From the NCBI GenBank assembly GCA_016715865.1, contig JADJXM010000010.1, positions 62,001-126,000 on the forward strand: a stretch of 64,000 nt of DNA, written 5' to 3'. The position numbers and the translations under genes are program-made. This document shows positions 39,763 to 52,792 of the stretch, one piece after another. The first letter of the stretch is position 1. Each line of letters opens with the position of its first letter. This DNA is from Acidobacteriota bacterium. Its GTDB lineage: Bacteria > Acidobacteriota > Blastocatellia > RBC074. Below the pieces are notes generated by a model. That model did not search any database and was not told the DNA's origin. It saw nothing but the letters and a program-made list of their open reading frames with translations.

Positions 39763-41322
39763 ATGAGTAGCGAGGTTCTATCAGACAAGCCGGTCAACCC
39801 GGCAGCGAATGATTGTAAGGCTCTGGCCGGTGAGTTGGGGCAGGTTGCATCGATGTCGGTGTACGAATCGTCAATCGTGAGGTCCGGCAAGTCGCACTAT
39901 TTCCTTGGACGCAAATCGGGTCAGAAGTTTCTCGGCATACTGAGCGAGGATGGCGAGGGAACCGGAGGCTGCATCGGAAGCCGCGACGAAGTAACGATCG
40001 ATGGCCGTCGACAGAGTTTGTTTATCGGCGCAACGGATTCGTCCAATGCCGCTGCGTTACGGGCTTTTTTGCCGCATCTCGTACCACAGCCACTAGGATT
40101 GAGAAAGTCAGCCGGTTGTGGAGACAGGCTTGGCCTGGCGACTCCGGGGCATATTCGCGCAATTCGCAAATCGAGTATGGCCCCGATTCTGGCCCAGCAA
40201 TCGATACGGGAGAACGCCAGAACCGGCCGAACGCCGCAGGAGGTGATGGACGATGCACTGTGGGGTGTAGTTCAAGAGGCCTGGATTGAAGGATTCGGCG
40301 CCGATGCCGATCATTTGAAGTCGACCGCGGATATCGACATCTGTGCAGCGGCTGGTTTCACGTTTTATACAATTGATCCCGGAGATCACGTCGATAACGA
40401 TGCCAATACCGCTGGCCTCGATATTCTGAAAGAAAAGATCGACGCCTTGCCATGGGACGGTCTTGAGTCGAGCTGGCATGAAACGAGGAACAGGCTCGCA
40501 TCGAAACCGATCGATCTCGGCGAATTCAAGTATGAGATCAGTGAGGAAGCTCTGCACCGGGCAGTAGCGAAATACGGGCGCGTAGTGGCTCACACGGTTG
40601 GAATGTATCGCCATCTTGAGCACGTCATGGGCGGGAAGTCGTTCGAGCTTGAAATGAGCGTTGACGAAACCGAGACGGTGACTTCGCTGGCCGAACACAT
40701 ATACATTGCCCACGAGCTGAAGCGGCTGGGAGTCAAGTGGGTCAGTCTTGCGCCTCGTTATGTTGGCGATTTCGAAAAGGGCGTCGATTACATCGGCGAT
40801 CTGTGTGAATTCGAGAAATCTTTCTCCGAGCACCTGGCCGTTTCAATGACTTTTGGGCCGTACAAACTGAGCCTTCATTCCGGATCGGATAAGTTCAGCG
40901 TCTATCCAATTGCATCCAGAGTGGCCGGTGAACTGGTCCACTTGAAAACCGCCGGCACCAGTTATCTGGAGGCTCTGCGGGCGATCGGCGAGGTCGAGCC
41001 TCGACTTTTCAGAGCAATCGTCGGGTTCGCGCGTGAGCGGTATCCGGTCGATCGCGCGACATACCACGTTTCGGCCGAACTGGAAAAAATGCCGGAGATA
41101 TCATTGATTGGCGATGACGGTTTGACGGTTTTACTGGATGATTTTCACGCCCGTGAGATCCTGCACGTGACATTCGGATCGGTGCTTCATCATCCTGATT
41201 TCCGCGAACCCTTCTTCAAGGCATTGCGTGATCACGAAGAGGTCTATTACGCAATGCTGGAACGGCATTTCAACCGCCATTTTGCTCCATTTGGAGAAGC
41301 ATCCAGGGCGATCGGGGACTGA
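39763..41322 (+). CDS. uxaE: Tagaturonate epimerase
   Basis: A 519-residue protein that matches the UxaE family: a CGDRLGLATPGHIRAI segment near the N-terminus, DADHLKSTADIDICAAAGFTFYTIDPGDH in the middle, and AVSMTFGPYKLSLHSGSDKFSVYP, with metal-binding Asp and His residues of a kinase-related fold. UxaE interconverts D-tagaturonate and D-fructuronate, joining galacturonate to the glucuronate branch. ATG 39763 has GGAGAG upstream; the longer frame from 39619 runs back into the promoter region. It heads an operon with the SDR gene 3 bases downstream and the LarA homologue. Confidence 0.9.
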   Translation: MSSEVLSDKPVNPAANDCKALAGELGQVASMSVYESSIVRSGKSHYFLGRKSGQKFLGILSEDGEGTGGCIGSRDEVTIDGRRQSLFIGATDSSNAAALRAFLPHLVPQPLGLRKSAGCGDRLGLATPGHIRAIRKSSMAPILAQQSIRENARTGRTPQEVMDDALWGVVQEAWIEGFGADADHLKSTADIDICAAAGFTFYTIDPGDHVDNDANTAGLDILKEKIDALPWDGLESSWHETRNRLASKPIDLGEFKYEISEEALHRAVAKYGRVVAHTVGMYRHLEHVMGGKSFELEMSVDETETVTSLAEHIYIAHELKRLGVKWVSLAPRYVGDFEKGVDYIGDLCEFEKSFSEHLAVSMTFGPYKLSLHSGSDKFSVYPIASRVAGELVHLKTAGTSYLEALRAIGEVEPRLFRAIVGFARERYPVDRATYHVSAELEKMPEISLIGDDGLTVLLDDFHAREILHVTFGSVLHHPDFREPFFKALRDHEEVYYAMLERHFNRHFAPFGEASRAIGD

Positions 41323-41324
41323 AC

Positions 41325-42155
41325 ATGACAATAACCGAATTGATGAAAATGTATGATATGTCGGGACGGTCGTTTGTCATCACGGGCGGAACCGGCATTT
41401 TATGCAGTGCAATGGCTAAGGCGCTGATGGGGTGTGGAGCGAACGTGGCCATTCTCGCGCGCAATGTCGAGAAAGGCGAAGCGCTGCTGGCCGAACTTTC
41501 GGGCGCCGGCCGTGCGATCATCGTTCCCGGCGATGTTCTCAAACAGGATACTCTCAAGCAAGCCGCCCGCATGGTGATCGACGAATTCGGCCGGATTGAC
41601 GGCCTGATCAACGGCGCCGGAGGCAATGATCCGGGCGCTACGACGCGTCCCGACCTGACTTTTTTCAATCTGCCTGAAGAAGCGCTGCGATATGTCTTCG
41701 ATCTCAATCTGCTTGGGACGATGCTGCCCTGCCAGATCTTCGGCAGGCAAATGGCCGAACAGGGAGATGGCGTCATCCTGAACGTCTCGTCGATGAGCGC
41801 CCGGCGCCCGCTGACCAGAGTCGTTGGATATTCAGCAGCCAAAGCCGGAATCGATAATTTCACTCAATGGCTGGCGGTGCATCTGGCGCAGAACTATTCT
41901 CCACGCATCCGTGTCAATGCGATCGCCCCGGGATTTTTCGTGACCGAACAGAACCGGGCGCTGCTGGTTGATGAGACGAATAGCGGATTGACGGCCCGCG
42001 GAAATAGCATCATCGCCCACACTCCGATGGGCCGATTCGGAGACCCGCAGGATCTGATCGGAGCCGTCCTGTGGCTGCTCTCTCCTGCTTCGTCATTTGT
42101 GACAGGCATTGTTGTTCCTGTCGATGGAGGCTTTTCAGCCTTCGGCGGCGTTTAG
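41325..42155 (+). CDS. SDR oxidoreductase, D-mannonate/fructuronate type
   Basis: A 276-residue classical short-chain dehydrogenase. The nucleotide loop is TGGTGILCS, where homologues of the mannonate-reductase SDR subgroup usually have Gly instead of Cys; NGAGGNDPGAT, the catalytic Ser in NVSSMSA and YSAAKAG (YxxxK) are present. It would reduce D-fructuronate to D-mannonate with NAD(P)H. It starts right after the uxaE stop, supporting a role in hexuronate breakdown. 44 bases separate it from the next gene. Confidence 0.87.
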   Translation: MTITELMKMYDMSGRSFVITGGTGILCSAMAKALMGCGANVAILARNVEKGEALLAELSGAGRAIIVPGDVLKQDTLKQAARMVIDEFGRIDGLINGAGGNDPGATTRPDLTFFNLPEEALRYVFDLNLLGTMLPCQIFGRQMAEQGDGVILNVSSMSARRPLTRVVGYSAAKAGIDNFTQWLAVHLAQNYSPRIRVNAIAPGFFVTEQNRALLVDETNSGLTARGNSIIAHTPMGRFGDPQDLIGAVLWLLSPASSFVTGIVVPVDGGFSAFGGV

Positions 42156-42199
42156 CTGTAGTTCTGCAACCAAAAAAAGTCAAATAAGGCAAAGGGGCA

Positions 42200-43474
42200 A
42201 TGATGCTGATTGGCACTGGTTACACAGACAAATTCCTTACCGAGGACGAAATACAAGACCTCATGAAGGCGGCGCTCGACAGTGCCACTCTGGACGGCAA
42301 GCGCGTCATTGTCATCATACCCGACGGAACGCGAACAGCGCCCATGCCGCTCATGTACAGGTTGTTTCACAGGATTCTTCAGGGAAGAGTTGCGCAGCTT
42401 GATTACCTGATCGCGCTCGGAACGCATCAGTCAATGTCCGAAGAGGCGATCAACCACCTCGTCGGATTGACGCCCGAGGAGCGGGCTGGTGAATACTCTG
42501 CTCACAGGATATTCAACCACCGCTGGGATCTGCCGGATCAGATGATCGAACTGGGGGAGATATCTTCTCAGGAGGTCGCCGAACTGAGCGGCGGGCAGTT
42601 GCAGGAATCGATCAAGGTGAGGTTGAACAAGCTGATCTTCGATTACGACCAGATCATCATTTGCGGGCCAACCTTTCCTCACGAAGTCGTCGGTTTTTCC
42701 GGCGGCAACAAGTACTTCTTTCCGGGCATCAGCGGGCCTGAGGTGATCAACTTTTCGCACTGGCTGGGCGCCCTTATCACCAGTTATGAGCTGATCGGGA
42801 CCAAACATACCCCGGTTCGCAAACTGATCGATCGGGCGGCCTCGATGATTCGTCTGCCGAAACTCTGTTTCAGCATGGTGGTCAAGGGGAATGAACTGGC
42901 CGGGTTATATATCGGCGAGCCGGAAGATGCATGGGAAGCGGCATCCGACCTGTCATCGAAGGTCCACATTGTCTGGGTCGATAAACCCTTTAAACGGGTT
43001 CTCTCTGTCATGCCGCAGCTATATGACGACATCTGGACCGCCTCGAAGGGGATGTACAAGCTCGAACCGGCGATCGAGGATGGCGGCGAAGTTATCATCT
43101 ATGCGCCTCATATTGACGAGATCAGTTACACGCACGGCCGCGTTCTGGACGAAATTGGATACCATGTCCGCGATTATTTCGTAAAACAATGGGATCGGTT
43201 CAAGCATCATCCGTGGGGCGTCATTGCACACAGCACCCATCTGCGCGGAATCGGTACCTATGATGCCGATACAGGCGTCGAGCGGCCAAGAATCAATGTC
43301 ACTCTGGCGACGCGAATTCCTGAAGAGCGCTGTAGAAAGGTCAATCTGGGTTATCTTGATCCCGAGAGCATCAACATGAGTGATTGGCGGAACAAGGAAG
43401 ACGAGGGTATTCTTGTCGTTCCGAAATCCGGGGAGCTGCTCTTCCGGCTGAAGTCGAAGGCCTCGGTGGCTTGA
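42200..43474 (+). CDS. LarA-family nickel-pincer racemase/epimerase
   Basis: A 424-residue LarA homologue. The residues that hold the nickel-pincer nucleotide are all in place: His76 (ALGTHQS), His161, Lys171 and His187. The spacing of 10 and 16 between the last three equals His174/Lys184/His200 of lactate racemase. LarA relatives include D-gluconate 2-epimerases. Placed behind uxaE and a mannonate-type SDR, a C2 epimerisation of D-mannonate to D-gluconate is the most economical role. The cofactor genes larB, larC and larE are not in the window. ATG 42200 (or 42203) follows AAAGGGG. Confidence 0.88.
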   Translation: MMLIGTGYTDKFLTEDEIQDLMKAALDSATLDGKRVIVIIPDGTRTAPMPLMYRLFHRILQGRVAQLDYLIALGTHQSMSEEAINHLVGLTPEERAGEYSAHRIFNHRWDLPDQMIELGEISSQEVAELSGGQLQESIKVRLNKLIFDYDQIIICGPTFPHEVVGFSGGNKYFFPGISGPEVINFSHWLGALITSYELIGTKHTPVRKLIDRAASMIRLPKLCFSMVVKGNELAGLYIGEPEDAWEAASDLSSKVHIVWVDKPFKRVLSVMPQLYDDIWTASKGMYKLEPAIEDGGEVIIYAPHIDEISYTHGRVLDEIGYHVRDYFVKQWDRFKHHPWGVIAHSTHLRGIGTYDADTGVERPRINVTLATRIPEERCRKVNLGYLDPESINMSDWRNKEDEGILVVPKSGELLFRLKSKASVA

Positions 43475-43488
43475 TTGGAAATTCAGTG

Positions 43489-43602
43489 TTTCACCACGGA
43501 GGCACAGAGAGCACAGAGAAGAAACGAGGGAATTTTGAATTCCTCAAGATTTTTACCAATCCCCTGATTCTTCTCTGTGCTCTCAGTGCCTCCGTGGTGA
43601 AA
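43489..43602. repeat. 35-bp inverted repeat, CACAGAG family, copy 3
   Basis: Arms 43489-43523 and 43568-43602 pair at 34 of 35 positions with a 44-base loop. The left arm carries CACAGAGAG and CACAGAGAA words. It fills the gap between the LarA homologue and the molybdopterin oxidoreductase on the same strand, 40 bases before the latter's start, and may insulate or attenuate the downstream gene. Confidence 0.92.
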
Positions 43603-43639
43603 TATTCTGTCGTGAAAAATTATATTTATAAGGAAGTTT

Positions 43640-45787
43640 ATGCAGTATGAGAATGTGAATGAGAAGACTGGCGGCCGGCGTACCATCAGGGGCGCCTGCC
43701 CGCACGACTGCCCTGACACTTGCGCTCTGGTTGTGACGGTCGAGGACGGCCGTGCTGTCAAAGTCGCCGGCGCCGAGGATCATCCTACGACGAACGGTTT
43801 TCTGTGCACCAAGGTCAACCGTTATCTTGAGCGGACTTACAGCCCGCAACGTGTCCTGTTTCCGATGAAGCGCGTCGGTGAAAAGGGAAAGGGGATCTTC
43901 GAGCGCATCTCATGGGACGAGGCGCTTGACACGATTGCCACGAAGTTCGCGGAGATCGCTGCAGACGATCCACAGGCCATACAACCATACAGTTATGCCG
44001 GAACGATGGGACTGGTGCAGGGCGAATCGATGGATCGTCGGTTCTTCCACAAGCTCGGAGCCTCGCTGCTTGACAGGACGATCTGTGCCACCGCCGGAGC
44101 TGCCGGATATAAAGTGACGATTGGCGCAAGCGTAGGCGCCGACCCCGAAAGGTTCAATGACGCGCGGCTGATTCTGATCTGGGGATCGAACACCCTTACA
44201 TCGAATGTGCATTTGTGGCCGCGCATTCTGGAGGCGAAGCGCAAGGGCGCAAAAATCATCGCTATCGATCCATATCTGAGCCTGACCGCTGAGAAGTGTG
44301 ACCAGCATATCGCTCCGCTGCCCGGCACCGACGGAGCGCTCGCTCTGGCCATGATGAACGTGATCATTTCAGAAGGGCTGGTCGATCGCGATTACGTCGA
44401 ACGGTACACACTTGGCTTTGAGCTGCTGAGGGAGAGGGTTCTCGATTATCCGCCATCGCGAGTCGCTGCCATGACAGGGCTCGGAGAGGATGTCATCGTT
44501 ACACTCGCCCGTGAATACGCATCGACGATGCCATCTGTGATTCGCCTCAATTACGGAATGCAGCGCCACTTCGGCGGGGGAATGGCCGTCAGGACAGTCG
44601 CCTGCCTGCCCGCGCTGACAGGCGCCTGGCGTGATCCGGCTGGCGGCATACTGCTCTCGACTTCCGGGACATTCGGCATCAACACTGCGGCACTACAGCG
44701 ACCCGACCTGATCTGGAACAATCCGCGCACCGTCAACATGTCCGCTATCGGAGACGCACTGCTCGGCTCCCACCGGTCGGTCAGGTACGAAACCGTCGAC
44801 GGTCGATCGCGAATAATCGAAGAGCTGACGCCGCTCTCACCACCCATTCGTGCGCTCTACGTCTACAATTCAAACCCCGTCGCCGTCGCGCCCGATTCCG
44901 GCAAGGTGATCGAGGGCTTCAAACGTGAAGATCTCTTTACAGTCGTTCATGAGATCTTTCAGACAGATACTGCCGACTACGCTGATATCCTGCTGCCGGC
45001 GACGACCCAGCTCGAACAGACAGACATTCACAAGGCGTACGGGCATCTCTACCTGTTATACAACAACCGGGCGATCGATCCGATTGGAGAAGCCAAACCT
45101 AACAGCGAGGTCTTTCGCCTGCTCGCCGAACGGATGGGATTCGATGATCCCTGTTTCAGGGAGTCTGACGAGGATATCGCCAGAAGCGCGATCAGCGGTG
45201 ACCATCCGCATCTGCAGGGAATCTCTTTTGACGAGTTGAAGGAACGTGGATGGGTGAGGTTGAATCTCCCACAGACATTTGCCCCCTTCGCCGAAGGCAA
45301 CTTCTACACCCCTTCAGGCAAATGCGAATTTTTCAGCGAGACACTTGCGCATCAGGGAGCCGATCCGCTGCCGGCCTATATCCCACCAAAAGAGTCGGTC
45401 GCCTCCGCGCCGGAACTGGCGGCGAAATATCCGCTTGCGATCATTTCGCCTCCGGCTCACAATTTCCTCAACTCCAGCTTTGCCAATCTGCCGAGTTTTA
45501 TTCACGCCGAGAAAGAACCACGACTGGACATTCACCCTGAAGATGCCGCTGACAGGGAGATACGCGACGGAGACCGCGTGCGCATCTTCAACGACCGCGG
45601 GGCGTTTACCGCCAGGGCGAAAGTGACTGAAAATGCCCGACCGGGCGTCGTTGTCGCGCTTTCTGTCTGGTGGAAGAAACTGACCAGTGACGGAACCAAT
45701 GCCAATGATGTCACTTCGCAGCGATTGACGGATCTCGGCAGTGCGGCGACCTTTTATGATGCCCTGGTCGAAGTGGACAGGATTTGA
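43640..45787 (+). CDS. Molybdopterin oxidoreductase (bis-MGD, BisC-like)
   Basis: A 715-residue DMSO-reductase family protein. The N-terminus holds a [4Fe-4S] site (CPHDCPDTC...GFLCTK), followed by the molybdopterin domains (RISWDEALDTIA, GSNTLTSNVHLWP, YVYNSNPVAVAPD, DILLPATTQLEQTD) and a C-terminal dinucleotide-binding domain ending with DVTSQRLTDLGSAATFYDALVEV. No Tat signal is visible, so it is probably cytoplasmic. The substrate is unknown. AAGGAAG lies before ATG 43640. It shares the strand with the hexuronate genes, but the hairpin upstream separates it; the following hydroxylase gene is almost overlapping. Confidence 0.92.
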   Translation: MQYENVNEKTGGRRTIRGACPHDCPDTCALVVTVEDGRAVKVAGAEDHPTTNGFLCTKVNRYLERTYSPQRVLFPMKRVGEKGKGIFERISWDEALDTIATKFAEIAADDPQAIQPYSYAGTMGLVQGESMDRRFFHKLGASLLDRTICATAGAAGYKVTIGASVGADPERFNDARLILIWGSNTLTSNVHLWPRILEAKRKGAKIIAIDPYLSLTAEKCDQHIAPLPGTDGALALAMMNVIISEGLVDRDYVERYTLGFELLRERVLDYPPSRVAAMTGLGEDVIVTLAREYASTMPSVIRLNYGMQRHFGGGMAVRTVACLPALTGAWRDPAGGILLSTSGTFGINTAALQRPDLIWNNPRTVNMSAIGDALLGSHRSVRYETVDGRSRIIEELTPLSPPIRALYVYNSNPVAVAPDSGKVIEGFKREDLFTVVHEIFQTDTADYADILLPATTQLEQTDIHKAYGHLYLLYNNRAIDPIGEAKPNSEVFRLLAERMGFDDPCFRESDEDIARSAISGDHPHLQGISFDELKERGWVRLNLPQTFAPFAEGNFYTPSGKCEFFSETLAHQGADPLPAYIPPKESVASAPELAAKYPLAIISPPAHNFLNSSFANLPSFIHAEKEPRLDIHPEDAADREIRDGDRVRIFNDRGAFTARAKVTENARPGVVVALSVWWKKLTSDGTNANDVTSQRLTDLGSAATFYDALVEVDRI

Positions 45788-45789
45788 GA

Positions 45790-46638
45790 ATGGATTCGAG
45801 CGACTTGACGCTTCTCATCTCCGCCTTTTCGGTATTTGCCTTGTGCATCTTTTTGGAGTGGGTCTACTGGCGGCGAAAGGGCATTCGCAAATTCGGCGGC
45901 CGCGACTCGCTTGCGAACTACTCGCTGGTATTGATGCAGGTTACGGCAGGAATTTTCGGAAAGGCGATCTTCATATTCGCCGCGCTCGACTGGTTTCGCG
46001 ACCGTGGGCCGCGCCTTGTTCCCGAGACCTGGTGGGCAGGTCTCATCCTCTTTCTTGGCGTCGATCTGGGTTACTACCTCTTTCATCGCGCCAGCCACCG
46101 CAGCCGCTTCCTGTGGGCGATTCATGAATCTCATCACTCATCCGAGCTCATGAACCTTTCAGTGGCGCTGCGCCAGCCTCCGCTCGAACCGCTGGTTGAC
46201 TGGCCGTTCTTCATCGGTCTGGCGTGGATCGGTTTTTCTTCGAAGGCCATTCTGACAATGTATGCCTTCAATCTCGCCTATCAGTTCTTTGTTCATACCG
46301 AGATCGTCGGAAAGCTCCCCGGCTGGATCGAGTATGTTTTCAACACGCCCTCCCACCACCGTGTTCATCACGGAACCAACCCTGAGTATATCGATAAAAA
46401 CTATGCCGGCGTATTGATCATTTGGGACCGATTGTTCGGTTCGTTTGAAGGCGAGCGTGCGCCGGTCCGCTACGGCGTCCTCCATCCCGTCAATTCATTC
46501 AATCCAGTCTATGTCGGATTTCACCTCTGGATCGACATCATCCGCGATGTGTTGAGAACGAAAAGCTGGGGAGCGAAGCTTAGGATGGTCTTCGCTCCTC
46601 CGGGTTGGGCTGATGAGTTTCGCCGGAATGAACGTTGA
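45790..46638 (+). CDS. Sterol desaturase/fatty acid hydroxylase superfamily protein
   Basis: About 282 residues with several membrane helices and the di-iron histidine boxes of the superfamily: HRASH, HESHHSSE and HHRVHHG, plus a distal His in FVHTE. Such enzymes hydroxylate or desaturate lipids at the membrane using oxygen. I prefer ATG 45790 with AGGA upstream; the frame can be extended to TTG 45784. It begins right after the TGA of the molybdopterin oxidoreductase, so they are cotranscribed; a functional link is not obvious. Confidence 0.92.
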   Translation: MDSSDLTLLISAFSVFALCIFLEWVYWRRKGIRKFGGRDSLANYSLVLMQVTAGIFGKAIFIFAALDWFRDRGPRLVPETWWAGLILFLGVDLGYYLFHRASHRSRFLWAIHESHHSSELMNLSVALRQPPLEPLVDWPFFIGLAWIGFSSKAILTMYAFNLAYQFFVHTEIVGKLPGWIEYVFNTPSHHRVHHGTNPEYIDKNYAGVLIIWDRLFGSFEGERAPVRYGVLHPVNSFNPVYVGFHLWIDIIRDVLRTKSWGAKLRMVFAPPGWADEFRRNER

Positions 46639-46650
46639 TTACCACAAACA

Positions 46651-47490
46651 TTATCGAATACGACATCCGACACCCCAAATCGCAACTCCGGGGTCTGTGC
46701 CCATGAAATAGATCGTATTGCCGTTATCTACAGCGGTCATGACGTAGTTGACTGAGTTGCCGAGGTTGTCGGTATAAAATCCTGTTCCTCGACAGTTACT
46801 CCCAATTGTAAACGTACCGTTATTGATCCGTGGAAAGTACTGCCCCATAAGGTTGATCGTGTCCGTTCCGTTAAAGAGGCCGTTGAAGTTGCTGTCAAGC
46901 GTGTGGGTATAAATGCCGGCAAGAACCAGGTTTGGCACTCCTGGAATACTGCCCTCGAGCCGGCCTCCGTAGGAGCCGAGAACTGTGGCGTTACTGCACC
47001 TCGGCGACTGGCCCGGTTCGGCGATCCGACGACCTACTCCGTGCAGCAGGACGCCGTCATTGGTGTTGAGTAACTCAATCTGGTTGCCTCTGTCGGTGGC
47101 GATGAAATTATAGGTGACGGTCAGACCGAGCGCTTGTACATCGAAACTGCCTGAGCCTGTGCAGTCGTCCCTGATACTGAAAGTGCCGCCTGTTCCCGCG
47201 GCCGGAAACGATTGGGCGCCGACAACAAGCTGTACATCGGCATCCATCGTCCCATTCGGGAAATGAGTGAAGAGGCCGTTGACCAGGAACGGACCTACGC
47301 CCAATATCTGCCCGTCCATCTGATAGCCGTATGTTCCGCTGGCTGTTCCGATTGTACAGCGCGGAGCGCGGTGCCCAAACGGGCCGTTATCCTGGGCATT
47401 GACTGATTTCTGCCCGGCAGTGGTTAATAAAATTACCGTCACCGTTAAAGTGATGGCTGTTGCGATAGACCAGAATTTTTTGTTTTTCAT
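46651..47490 (-). CDS. Secreted protein with two similar beta domains, unknown
   Basis: A 279-residue protein with a signal peptide (to about residue 32). The rest consists of two related repeats of about 115 residues. Each begins with a Cys near G(T/S)YG and continues through G.FTH/GIYTH, a Gly-rich strand and a DC.G.G or NCRGTGF element. The four conserved Cys could form two disulfides. I do not recognise the family, although this style is frequent in acidobacterial secretomes. AGGAGATCC precedes ATG 47490. Confidence 0.75.
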   Translation of the reverse strand: MKNKKFWSIATAITLTVTVILLTTAGQKSVNAQDNGPFGHRAPRCTIGTASGTYGYQMDGQILGVGPFLVNGLFTHFPNGTMDADVQLVVGAQSFPAAGTGGTFSIRDDCTGSGSFDVQALGLTVTYNFIATDRGNQIELLNTNDGVLLHGVGRRIAEPGQSPRCSNATVLGSYGGRLEGSIPGVPNLVLAGIYTHTLDSNFNGLFNGTDTINLMGQYFPRINNGTFTIGSNCRGTGFYTDNLGNSVNYVMTAVDNGNTIYFMGTDPGVAIWGVGCRIR

Positions 47491-47633
47491 GAGGGATCTC
47501 CTTATTCAATCTCACTCATGCATGCGTAATACTGGATTGAAGTATGCCATTCCTGGAAAATTATTATATTTTAAACTGCCGTTTGCGTGGAGCTAAGGCG
47601 AGACATCTGCGCTGAAGGAATTACCAGTTCGGC

Positions 47634-48869
<1,236 letters not shown>

Positions 48870-48932
48870 AAAATTCACTACCAGTTACTTCACAAATATG
48901 CAGTGATTGTAACATGCCGTCGCAATGCCGAG

Positions 48933-52361
<3,429 letters not shown>

Positions 52362-52439
52362 AAAGTTATTATCTGATGTTATGCAGAGACAAAGATCGGA
52401 AATTGCTTGAGTTGTCCTGAACCCGCGAAGCGGGTGGGC

Positions 52440-52662
52440 AGAATAGAGCCCGGGGCGGAGCGAGGCCGCCAGGCCGAGCGAAACCCCGGGTATTGTGATC
52501 ATCATTTCATCAAGCCCATGAAATGGGCGGCAGATTTCTCGATGACGCCTGACTCTCTTCCGCTCAGGCTATCGCCCACTTCGTGGGCTTGCCAATTTTG
52601 GTGGAACGGGACCCGGGGCTTCGCTCGGCCTGGCGGCCTCGCTCCACCCCGGGCTCTATTCT
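52440..52662. repeat. 51-bp REP-like inverted repeat pair
   Basis: Arms 52440-52490 and 52612-52662 pair at 49 of 51 positions; each arm is itself a hairpin (CCCGGGG ... CCCCGGG around GGCCGCCAGGCC). Small extra hairpins flank them (ACCCGCGAAGCGGGT at 52421-52435, GCCCACTTCGTGGGC at 52574-52588, GCCTGCGTTGCAGGC at 52666-52680). GC content is well above the surroundings. It resembles a BIME of two inverted REP units. It fills most of the 431-base gap between the GH2 gene and the oxidoreductase; no gene is visible. Confidence 0.9.
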
Positions 52663-52792
52663 TTCGCCTGCGTTGCAGGCTCACAGAAGAATATGCTTGA
52701 GAAACCCAAAAATTTGTCAAATCGATTTTAAAGGACTCTTCCGCGTAACATCAGTTATTATGTCAGGATTCTGCGTAAGTCCTGTATGTGTT

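Noticed and set aside
40108..40833. A 241-residue open frame antisense to uxaE
   Set aside because: No motif or ribosome binding site, and it lies entirely opposite strongly supported UxaE sequence.
52362..52505. N-terminal extension of the GH2 gene by 48 residues
   Set aside because: These codons translate the GC-rich inverted repeat; a signal peptide begins at ATG 52361.
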